In this document: positions 7,249 through 13,322 of the stretch, in pieces
Layout: each line of letters opens with the position of its first letter
How positions within the stretch are numbered: position 1 is the stretch's first letter
Assembly (NCBI GenBank): GCA_016303195.1
Contig: JAEDMD010000025.1
Span: 1 to 14,396 of the forward strand
Source of the DNA: Oscillospiraceae bacterium
GTDB taxonomy: Bacteria > Bacillota > Clostridia > Oscillospirales > Ruminococcaceae
Length of the DNA stretch: 14,396 bases
Direction: 5' to 3'
Program-made: the position numbers and the translations under genes
The notes under the pieces: model-generated
The model's input: only the letters and a program-made list of their open reading frames with translations
What the model was told of the DNA's origin: nothing
The model's database searches: none

Positions 7249-8112
7249 TCACTTCTCCCATATAGCAGTTGAGCCGCAGGGAAGTGTCATTCCTGTTGAC
7301 TTTACGGGAAGTCCTATCTCGTCGAAGCTGACGTTTCCGCCGAATTTATCGGTGAGAACGCTTCCCAGTATGTAGCCCATGACTGACGGTGAAAGTCCCG
7401 TAGTATAGCTGTTTATCAGGAAGAAAAGCGGATCATCCGACAATACTCCCGAACACAGCTTTACTAAGTCATAAACGCAGTTTTCCAGCTTCCAGACCTC
7501 TCCGCCCGGGCCTCTGCCATAGCTTGGAGGGTCCATGACAACAGCGTCATATTTTCTTCCTCTGCGAATCTCACGGGCGATGAACTTCTCGCAGTCGTCC
7601 ACTATCCAGCGGATGGGCTTGTCGGAAAGTCCCGATGCGGCGGCATTGTCTCTTGCCCACTGCACCATTCCCTTTGAAGCGTCAACATGGCAGACAGATG
7701 CGCCTGCCGCTGCACAGGCAAGAGTTGCTCCGCCTGTGTATGCGAAAAGGTTGAGGACGTTTATCTCTCTGCCTGCATTCTTTATCTTGTCAGCCATAAA
7801 ATCCCAGTTTACAGCCTGTTCGGGGAAAAGCCCCGTATGCTTGAAGCCTGTGGGACGGATGTTGAAAGTCAGCTCACGGTAGCTTATATTCCATGATTCG
7901 GGCAGTTTCCTGCTGAATTCCCATTTGCCGCCGCCCTGATTTGAACGGTGATAGTGTCCGTCGGCATTTCTCCAAAGCGGATCGTTTCTTTCGGTTTTCC
8001 AGATTATCTGCGGATCGGGGCGCACAAGGCTTATTCCTCCCCATGTTTCCAGCTTTTCTCCATCGGATGTATCGTGGATGATATAGTCTTTCCAGTTATT
8101 AGCGGTTCTCAA
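7249..8112 (-). CDS. Class I SAM-dependent methyltransferase (RlmI/COG1092-like)
   Basis: Rossmann-fold methyltransferase resembling the catalytic half of RlmI/RlmK-type 23S rRNA cytosine methyltransferases, so an RNA substrate is likely but unproven. From TTG 8112 it has 287 residues. The N-terminal part contains DTSDGEKLETWGG and RPDPQIIWKT (30-40), typical of this family. The SAM site is LNLFAYTGGAT 120-130, with acidic D144 in CHVDAS for the ribose and VDD 171-173. The catalytic-type motif DPPSYGRG is at 194-201. There is no PUA domain, unlike full-length RlmI. Two TTG codons compete for the start; the second is preferred because AAGGAG lies 8 bases ahead of it, whereas it is only 2 bases from the first at 8118. 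The gene then starts 2 bp after the glmM stop, a tightly coupled arrangement. Confidence 0.88.
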   Translation of the reverse strand: MRTANNWKDYIIHDTSDGEKLETWGGISLVRPDPQIIWKTERNDPLWRNADGHYHRSNQGGGKWEFSRKLPESWNISYRELTFNIRPTGFKHTGLFPEQAVNWDFMADKIKNAGREINVLNLFAYTGGATLACAAAGASVCHVDASKGMVQWARDNAAASGLSDKPIRWIVDDCEKFIAREIRRGRKYDAVVMDPPSYGRGPGGEVWKLENCVYDLVKLCSGVLSDDPLFFLINSYTTGLSPSVMGYILGSVLTDKFGGNVSFDEIGLPVKSTGMTLPCGSTAIWEK

Positions 8113-8114
8113 AT

Positions 8115-9503
8115 TCAATTCTCCTTGTCAGGCTCATCGGCACTGTTTTTGTGCGTCCTGAATTTTTCTTTTAATATTTCCGACAATTTCAGTGTCATGT
8201 CATTTATAGCAGCGAAATCTTCGCCCTCTGCCATTATGCGTATCTTCGGTTCAGTTCCGCTTTCACGGACAACGAGTCTTCCGTCATTTCCGAGAGTATC
8301 GCTTATCTCATGGATAAGTTCGGACACTTCCCTGTCATTTTTCCACAATTCCTTGAACTGCGGGTCTATATCTACATTTACCATGACCTGCGGCAGTTTC
8401 ACCATATCAGCCGCAAGCTCGCTGAGCTTCTTTCCCTCGCTCCGCATTATCTTCATAAGACGAGCCGCCGCAAGCTGACCGTCGCCAATGGTGGCATCGT
8501 CGAGGAATATGATATGTCCGCTCGGCTCTCCGCCAAGATTATAGCCGCCCTCAAGCATACGTTCAAGGACGTAGCGGTGGCCTGCACCTGCGGTAACGAG
8601 GTTTATTCCGTGTTCCTCAGCATATTTATCCAGTCCCATGTTGGACATCATGGTCACAACTGCGGTATCCTGTTTAAGCGTTCCTTCACGCTTCATATAT
8701 TCGGCAAAAACAGCGATAAGCCTGTCACCGTCGATGACCTGTCCGTTTTCGTCAACAGCAAGGCATCTGTCAGCATCGCCGTCGAAAGCGAATCCGCAGT
8801 CGCAGTCATTCTCGGCGGTGAACTTTATCAGCTTCTCCATATCGTTCGTGCCGCAGTTCTTGTTGATATTCGTGCCGTCGGGATCGGAAGCGATGGTGAA
8901 TACCTCAGCGCCCATCGATGCGAACAGCAGTCCTGCTGTATCGGAAGCGCATCCGTTTGCACAGTCAACTGCGATCTTCATGCCGTCCAAGTCAGCATCC
9001 ACAATGGACTGAACGTGGGATATATATTTCTCAGCGGCATTATCCACATTGATTATCCGTCCCACGCTGTCATGGGAGGCGAGTTTTATCTGCTGAGGTT
9101 CGTCGAGAACGAGATGTTCGATCTTTTCCTCAATATCGTCACTCAGCTTTCTTCCGTGAGAGTCAAAGACCTTCAATCCGTTGAATTCGGCGCTGTTATG
9201 TGAACCCGATATCATAATTCCTGCATCGGCTTCATATTCAGCTATCATGTACGGTACGGCAGGCACAGGCACGACACCGAGAAGCACAGGGTCAGCCCCG
9301 ACTGAGCATATTCCCGAAAAAACGGCAGCTTCAAGGGGATCGGAGGAAATACGGGTATCTTTTCCCACTATCACTCTCCTGCGCTTTCCTGAGTTATTTC
9401 CGAGGACAACTGCCACAGCCCTGCCTGTCTGCATAGCAAGCTCGCAGGTAAGGTCAGTAACGGCTATCCCACGTGGGCCGTCAGTACCAAACAGCTTTGA
9501 CAT
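8115..9503 (-). CDS. glmM: Phosphoglucosamine mutase
   Basis: Converts glucosamine-6-phosphate to glucosamine-1-phosphate, the step before GlmU in UDP-GlcNAc synthesis for peptidoglycan; a cytosolic alpha-D-phosphohexomutase. All four landmarks are present in 462 residues, close to the usual 445-450: the phosphoserine loop GIMISGSHNS with the predicted phospho-Ser at 101, the metal site DGDADR 241-246, the sugar site GGEPSGH 324-330, and the phosphate-binding RESGTEP 413-419. SHNS replaces the common SHNP and RESGTEP the common RPSGTEP or RASGTEP; both look tolerable. FGTDGPRG at the N-terminus is characteristic of GlmM. A short charged C-terminal extension follows the last domain. The start at 9503 has AAGGAGG 13 bases upstream; a nearer ATG is out of frame. 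It lies 18 bp after the uncharacterised gene and is followed directly by the methyltransferase. Confidence 0.95.
   Translation of the reverse strand: MSKLFGTDGPRGIAVTDLTCELAMQTGRAVAVVLGNNSGKRRRVIVGKDTRISSDPLEAAVFSGICSVGADPVLLGVVPVPAVPYMIAEYEADAGIMISGSHNSAEFNGLKVFDSHGRKLSDDIEEKIEHLVLDEPQQIKLASHDSVGRIINVDNAAEKYISHVQSIVDADLDGMKIAVDCANGCASDTAGLLFASMGAEVFTIASDPDGTNINKNCGTNDMEKLIKFTAENDCDCGFAFDGDADRCLAVDENGQVIDGDRLIAVFAEYMKREGTLKQDTAVVTMMSNMGLDKYAEEHGINLVTAGAGHRYVLERMLEGGYNLGGEPSGHIIFLDDATIGDGQLAAARLMKIMRSEGKKLSELAADMVKLPQVMVNVDIDPQFKELWKNDREVSELIHEISDTLGNDGRLVVRESGTEPKIRIMAEGEDFAAINDMTLKLSEILKEKFRTHKNSADEPDKEN
8121..8126 (-). promoter_or_regulatory. Ribosome binding site favouring the second TTG of the methyltransferase
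   Basis: AAGGAG on the minus strand lies inside the last codons of glmM. It is 8 bases from TTG 8112 but only 2 from TTG 8118, so the inner start is preferred. Confidence 0.65.
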
Positions 9504-9521
9504 AATCGGTCATCGTCCTCC

Positions 9522-10079
9522 TTAAATAGAAATTTCCTCTGTTTTTTCAATGGTGTATACTGCAATTATCCTGCCGTTTCCGACTGCTTCCTTTACGGAA
9601 CGATATCTGCGGACAACGGGGCAGTTGTTGTATCTGTTGTAAACATCTATGCTCTGACCGTTCCTGACGCAGAAAACCGTGTGTATCTCCGAAAGGAACG
9701 GGCGCTTTGTCCAGAAAGTGACAATAAATGTCTCAGCGCCGTCGGCACTTTTTGAACGGATATTCTCAACGCCGAAATGTCTCAGCGCCTTGCCGATGCT
9801 GTAAGCATTGCATCCGAAAAAGCCGAACAGCACACGGAATCGCTCCATATAGAAAGAGATCTCCGCAAGAGTTCTCGGCTTATTCAGATAGACAAGAGCA
9901 TTGTGGACTGCTATGACTTCACAGCCGTTGAAGCTCATATGGCATATCCCGTAGCGGAATTTCGCCACAAGTCCGAGTCCCTGTCCGTTTATCATTTTTC
10001 CGAATTCGGGAGACTGAGAGCGCTCCCTGTTGTGTCGGAGATTATATCTGCGTGAGCCTTTGATAAAAAATTTTTCCAT
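9522..10079 (-). CDS. Uncharacterised protein, possible papain-like/C39-type fold
   Basis: I do not recognise this 185-residue protein with certainty. The N-terminal 40 residues are basic (Arg/Asn/Lys-rich), with no signal peptide or membrane helix. The middle and C-terminal parts recall C39-like cysteine peptidases: NGCEVIAVHNALVYL at 51-65 offers a helix-start Cys53, IHTVFCV at 132-138 offers His133, and DVYNRYNN at 145-152 offers Asp145 or Asn148, in the Cys-His-Asp order of that fold. An oxyanion Gln ahead of the Cys is not apparent, so it may be an inactive or binding-only member. The HTVFCVRNGQSIDVYNRYNN pattern resembles a beta-hairpin reading out a display peptide. The ATG is 8 bases after the ruvB stop with no good Shine-Dalgarno, suggesting translational coupling. 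It is followed 18 bp later by glmM. A role in envelope assembly or peptide processing is conjecture. Confidence 0.75.
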   Translation of the reverse strand: MEKFFIKGSRRYNLRHNRERSQSPEFGKMINGQGLGLVAKFRYGICHMSFNGCEVIAVHNALVYLNKPRTLAEISFYMERFRVLFGFFGCNAYSIGKALRHFGVENIRSKSADGAETFIVTFWTKRPFLSEIHTVFCVRNGQSIDVYNRYNNCPVVRRYRSVKEAVGNGRIIAVYTIEKTEEISI

Positions 10080-10087
10080 TTATTTTA

Positions 10088-11152
10088 TCACGCATTGAAC
10101 GAAAGCTGTCCGTCATCTGAGGCGCTCTGCTGTTCAGGCGGAACGAATCCAAGATGTTCATAGGCAAGCCGTGTGGCAACTCGTCCACGGGGCGTTCTTC
10201 CAAGAAATCCGAGCTGCATAAGGAAAGGCTCGCAGACATCTTCAAGGGTGACAGATTCTTCATTGATGGCGGAAGCGAGAGTTTCCAGACCCACAGGGCC
10301 TCCGTTGTAGCCTTTGATTATCATTTCAAGCATACGTCTGTCAAGGCCGTCAAGTCCCAGTTCGTCTATCTCAAGCCGACTCAGGGCAATGGATGCGATA
10401 TCCTTCGTTATCTGTCCGTTTCCCATAACATCGGCGAAATCACGCACTCTTTTCAGCAGACGGTTGGCGATACGTGGTGTACCTCTTGCCCTTCCTGCAA
10501 TTTCTGCCGCACCATCAGTCTCACATGGGATGCCCAGTATCATGGCGCTTCTTCTTACAATGTCGGTAAGCTGGTCTTTTGTGTAGAGTTCAAGTCTCTG
10601 CACAACTCCGAAACGATCACGGAGCGGAGCGGAAAGCTGACCTGCACGTGTGGTAGCACCGATGAGCGTGAACGGCTTCAGATCCATACGTATGGAGCGG
10701 GCCGCAGGGCCTTTTCCGATGATGATATCTATAACTCTGTCCTCCAGCGCAGGATAGAGTATCTCCTCGACTGCCCTTGAAAGGCGGTGTATCTCGTCGA
10801 TGAACAGCACATCATTGTCTGAAAGGCTGGTCAGCAGAGATACAAGATCGCCGGGCTTTTCAATGGCAGGGCCTGTGGTTACACGGAGATTTACGCCCAG
10901 TTCATGAGCGATTATCCCCGAAAGAGTAGTTTTTCCCAGACCCGGAGGGCCGTAGAGCAGAACATGGTCAAGGGGTTCGCATCGGCGCTTTGCGGCCTCG
11001 ATATATATGGCAAGGTTCTCCTTAGCCTTGTCCTGACCGATATACTCATGGAGATTCTGCGGTCTGAGGCTGACCTCGATATCGCCGTCCTCCTGTGTAT
11101 TTTCGGGAGTTATTATCCTTGGAGCGAACTCCATATCCTCTGTCTGTATCAA
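10088..11152 (-). CDS. ruvB: Holliday junction branch migration ATPase RuvB
   Basis: Hexameric AAA+ motor that, with RuvA, drives branch migration of Holliday junctions in recombinational repair. The 354 residues include Walker [10 protein letters not shown] 68-76, Walker B LFIDEIH 116-122, the sensor-1 region GATTRAG 165-171, the arginine-finger region PLRDRFG 176-182, sensor 2 [11 protein letters not shown] 223-233, and a C-terminal winged helix with [10 protein letters not shown] and [14 protein letters not shown]. Length is normal, with a slightly long N-terminal extension and a short tail. The start is TTG at 11152, with GGAGGG 6 bases upstream; the first in-frame ATG, six codons later, has its AGAGG only 2 bases away and is less likely. 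The 94-bp gap upstream is the largest coding-free stretch within the ruv cluster and contains a hairpin. Confidence 0.97.
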   Translation of the reverse strand: MIQTEDMEFAPRIITPENTQEDGDIEVSLRPQNLHEYIGQDKAKENLAIYIEAAKRRCEPLDHVLLYGPPGLGKTTLSGIIAHELGVNLRVTTGPAIEKPGDLVSLLTSLSDNDVLFIDEIHRLSRAVEEILYPALEDRVIDIIIGKGPAARSIRMDLKPFTLIGATTRAGQLSAPLRDRFGVVQRLELYTKDQLTDIVRRSAMILGIPCETDGAAEIAGRARGTPRIANRLLKRVRDFADVMGNGQITKDIASIALSRLEIDELGLDGLDRRMLEMIIKGYNGGPVGLETLASAINEESVTLEDVCEPFLMQLGFLGRTPRGRVATRLAYEHLGFVPPEQQSASDDGQLSFNA

Positions 11153-11158
11153 TACTAT

Positions 11159-11164
11159 CCCTCC
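11159..11164 (-). promoter_or_regulatory. Ribosome binding site setting the TTG start of ruvB
   Basis: GGAGGG on the minus strand, 6 bases before TTG 11152. It supports the TTG over the ATG six codons downstream. Confidence 0.75.
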
Positions 11165-11192
11165 GTGGGCTGATTTTATAGTTTATGGCTTA

Positions 11193-11215
11193 GCGAAAGC
11201 AGACTTTCCTTTCGC
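11193..11215 (-). other. Hairpin in the spacer before ruvB
   Basis: A perfect 7-bp inverted repeat (GCGAAAG and CTTTCGC, 9-base loop) lies in the 94-bp spacer between the sseB-like gene and ruvB. No T-run follows on the transcribed strand, so it is not a standard terminator. A TATAAA lies downstream, near 11177-11182, but without a convincing -35. It may be an mRNA processing or stability element, or chance. Confidence 0.35.
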
Positions 11216-11246
11216 AGAGAATAAGCGTATCTTCCGGCGGTGACGG

Positions 11247-11978
11247 TCATCTCTCAAAAAATCGCTTCGGCCTTACATAGAACGGGTCAACGACAGAAGC
11301 GGCTTTCTTGCCCATTTCATGCTCATAGCTGATGAATGAAAGATGCTCGTCATCCTCTACTATCTTAGAAATATACTTTGAAAGCGGCACGAACAGCTTG
11401 CGGGTATTTCCCATCATATCCAGAACCAGCAATATCTGCGGTTTTTCGCTTCCCTTTATCATTTCCATGACGAATGCCCTGTCAACATTAGGCTGTTTCG
11501 ACAGGAATTTTGTAGCGGCTCTGGTGATATGTTCAACGGAATGTTCGGGCTTGCGGTAGGATATGGTATCCTCCTCGTCGCATGATATTGCCTTTATTTT
11601 GAGGTTTCTTGCGATCCTGAGGATGCTCTTTATCTCCTGCGATGAAAATTCCTTGCCGTATGAATTAGGGTTGAGAACCGCCGAGGCATTCTGTATAAGG
11701 TCGAAAAGTCTCAGGCAGTTGATCTTGTAGCAGTCAACATATCTTTTCGCAAACTGCTGCAATGCACGATAGCTTGTGAAAAACGGGATAAAGACATCGC
11801 CTTCGGGTGTCTGGGTGGTGATAAGTTCAAGCTGAACATCGCCATCGGCACTGTCTCTCTCCTGATTTACGGGGTTTTTGCAGATAACATAGACATCGCT
11901 CTTGATAAGTGTCTGCAAAAAAATCGAACGTTTTGACGGATCTGTAATGGCATTTTTCAGAAGTTCGTCAAGGTTCAT
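11247..11978 (-). CDS. SseB family protein
   Basis: Soluble 243-residue protein with two SseB-type domains. The N-terminal domain spans about 1-122: a SIFLQTLIKSDVYVI strand region, FIPFFTSYRALQQFA 63-77, then RLFDLI and the hallmark VLNPNSYGKEFS near 101-112. The C-terminal SseB_C-like domain spans about 145-243, with a helix ending ATKFLSKQPNVDRAFVMEM and the strand QILLVLDM. SseB is named for enhanced serine sensitivity in E. coli, but its biochemical role is unsettled, and no catalytic residues are evident. The start at 11978 has GAGAGGAAG 7 bases upstream, and the gene begins 15 bp after the ruvA stop. Placement between ruvA and ruvB is notable because those two are usually adjacent; a functional tie to recombination is not established. 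Confidence 0.85.
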   Translation of the reverse strand: MNLDELLKNAITDPSKRSIFLQTLIKSDVYVICKNPVNQERDSADGDVQLELITTQTPEGDVFIPFFTSYRALQQFAKRYVDCYKINCLRLFDLIQNASAVLNPNSYGKEFSSQEIKSILRIARNLKIKAISCDEEDTISYRKPEHSVEHITRAATKFLSKQPNVDRAFVMEMIKGSEKPQILLVLDMMGNTRKLFVPLSKYISKIVEDDEHLSFISYEHEMGKKAASVVDPFYVRPKRFFER

Positions 11979-11993
11979 GTCTGATCTTCCTCT

Positions 11994-12614
11994 CTATCTC
12001 ATATTCTTTGCAGTCAGCAGACGCAAAGTTTCTTTTATCAGATCCTGCGTACTCATGGACGGGTCGAGTTTACCGAGGACAGGTGCAGTTTCTCCCTGAG
12101 TGTAGCCAAGCACCATAAGCGCTTCGAGAGCCTCTGACACCGAGTCCGACGGAGCGGCGGCTGTTGCAGAAAAAGCCGCTGCATCGCCTGAGACTGAGCC
12201 GCTGATGGATTCTGATGATATTTTATCTTTCAGCTCCAGAACGATCCTCTGTGCTGTTTTTGCACCGATACCCTTTGTGCGTGTGAATGACTTGCTGTCT
12301 CCCGAAGCGACAAGGAAAGCGAATTTTTCGGGGGTCATATCCGAAAGTATCGAAGTAGCGGCTTTAGGGCCGACACCGGAAACGGATATCAGCAGACGGA
12401 AACAGCTAAGTTCCTGCTGAGTAGCGAAACCGAAAAGTTCAACTGCATCCTCACGGACGTAAAGGTGCGTGTAGAGCATTGCCTCACTGCCGATACTGCC
12501 GAGGCTTGCAATGGTATTATATGAAGTTTTACAGCCGTAGCCGACACCGCCGCATTCAACAACGGCGAATCCAAGCTCCTTGACTGTGAGAGTTCCTTTT
12601 AAACTGTATATCAT
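11994..12614 (-). CDS. ruvA: Holliday junction DNA helicase subunit RuvA
   Basis: Tetrameric junction-binding protein that loads RuvB and holds the Holliday junction in a square-planar form. From ATG 12614 it has 206 residues, the usual size. Domain I (1-62) has the OB-type start MIYSLKGTL and YTHLYVREDAVELFGF. Domain II carries two helix-hairpin-helix motifs, LISVSGVGPKAATSIL 75-90 and RTKGIGAKTAQRIVLEL 112-128. A flexible Ala/Ser-rich linker (about 132-157) leads to domain III (158-203), which contacts RuvB and includes EALEALMVLGY. This start is preferred over an in-frame TTG at 12638 because GGGG lies about 7 bases upstream and RuvA proteins begin at this MI(Y)SLKG. It is 43 bp after ruvC. 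Confidence 0.96.
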   Translation of the reverse strand: MIYSLKGTLTVKELGFAVVECGGVGYGCKTSYNTIASLGSIGSEAMLYTHLYVREDAVELFGFATQQELSCFRLLISVSGVGPKAATSILSDMTPEKFAFLVASGDSKSFTRTKGIGAKTAQRIVLELKDKISSESISGSVSGDAAAFSATAAAPSDSVSEALEALMVLGYTQGETAPVLGKLDPSMSTQDLIKETLRLLTAKNMR

Positions 12615-12657
12615 GATTATCCCCTTTGCCTGGATCAAAGATCTATTGTATTATATT

Positions 12658-13146
12658 TTACAGATCAAACCTTACGGAATGACCGTGACAGATGGCGATA
12701 GCAAGCGCATCGGCGGCATCGTCGGGCTTTGGTATCTGAGCAAGACTGAGAAGCTGTCGGGTCATTTCCATGACCTGACGCTTTTCCGCTTTTCCGTAGC
12801 CTGTAACGGACAGCTTAACCTGCAAGGGAGTATATTCCGAAACAGGGATGTTTCTTGTAGCCGCCGAAAGGACGGTTATTCCCCTTGCCTGTGCAACGTC
12901 GATGGCGGTCTTCTGGTTTGTGGTGAAATAAAGCCTTTCCACCGCCATGCAGTCGGGCTTGAATTTGTTGAATATGAATTCTATGTCCTCATGGATGGCT
13001 TTCAGCCTGTCGGGAAAGGGAGTTCCTGCCTCCGTGAGAACAGCGCCGTATTCAATGGGAGTGAACCGTGATCCGTCATAATCAAGCACTCCGAAGCCGA
13101 CTATGGCATATCCCGGATCAATGCCCAGTATCCTTATTTTTTTCAA
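12658..13146 (-). CDS. ruvC: Holliday junction resolvase RuvC
   Basis: Dimeric Mg-dependent endonuclease that cuts Holliday junctions symmetrically, working on RuvAB-bound junctions. The 162 residues hold the RNase H-like active site: D10 in GIDPG, E70 in VERLYF, and D143 and D146 in DDAADALA. The conserved stretch QKTAIDVAQARG (78-89) and the PLQVKLSVTGYGKAEKRQV region (107-125), involved in junction binding, are intact. The start is TTG at 13146: an in-frame stop lies 8 codons upstream, no ATG occurs between, and the protein must begin here to include the first strand. The ribosome site is modest (CAGGT about 8 bases away). It is the first gene of the leftward series, with a predicted promoter about 60 bp upstream. 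Confidence 0.96.
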   Translation of the reverse strand: MKKIRILGIDPGYAIVGFGVLDYDGSRFTPIEYGAVLTEAGTPFPDRLKAIHEDIEFIFNKFKPDCMAVERLYFTTNQKTAIDVAQARGITVLSAATRNIPVSEYTPLQVKLSVTGYGKAEKRQVMEMTRQLLSLAQIPKPDDAADALAIAICHGHSVRFDL

Positions 13147-13208
13147 GGTCAGTACCTGCCATTTTTGTTAAAAAATACGTATACCTCTAATTTTCAATAT
13201 ACTTTATT

Positions 13209-13238
13209 ATTATACCACAAACGCATTGCTCATTGCAA
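13209..13238 (-). promoter_or_regulatory. Predicted sigma-70/sigma-A promoter for ruvC
   Basis: On the minus strand a perfect TATAAT (13209-13214) is preceded by TGG, giving an extended -10, and by TTGCAA (13233-13238) 18 bases further up. Transcription would start near 13202, leaving about a 55-base leader to the TTG of ruvC. It probably drives ruvC-ruvA and much of the series downstream. Confidence 0.7.
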
Positions 13239-13257
13239 TATATTTATAGCTTTTTTA

Positions 13258-13286
13258 TTGATTTTTACAAAATTATCTGCTATAAT
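13258..13286 (+). promoter_or_regulatory. Predicted sigma-70/sigma-A promoter for pheA
   Basis: TTGATT (13258-13263), a 17-base spacer and a perfect TATAAT (13281-13286). The start point would be near 13293, giving only about 30 bases of leader. That is too short for a T-box, riboswitch or leader-peptide attenuator, so regulation of pheA is more likely by protein feedback or a repressor. GGAGG at 13313-13317 is the ribosome site, 5 bases before the ATG. Confidence 0.78.
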
Positions 13287-13322
13287 ATAAACTGTAAAAT
13301 TATGTGCTTTACGGAGGTAAAT

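Noticed and set aside
7244..7261. Longer GNAT start at ATG 7261
   Set aside because: It overlaps the methyltransferase by 13 bases and lacks an SD, whereas ATG 7243 has GGGAG upstream. It cannot be fully excluded.
6527..7375. A 282-codon rightward open frame
   Set aside because: It lies opposite the lipoprotein, GNAT and methyltransferase genes, has no domain pattern or ribosome site, and crosses three well-supported leftward genes.
8310..9203. A 297-codon rightward open frame
   Set aside because: It is the antisense shadow of glmM; the leftward frame has every GlmM motif while this one reads as low-order sequence.
10154..10780. A 208-codon rightward open frame
   Set aside because: It is antisense to ruvB, which carries all AAA+ motifs.
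12615..12638. Longer RuvA start at TTG 12638
   Set aside because: It would add eight residues not found in RuvA and would place the good GGGG ribosome site inside the gene; ATG 12614 fits the family.
13147..13322. T-box or leader attenuator upstream of pheA
   Set aside because: The predicted start point leaves about 30 bases of leader, with no specifier loop, T-box sequence or terminator hairpin.
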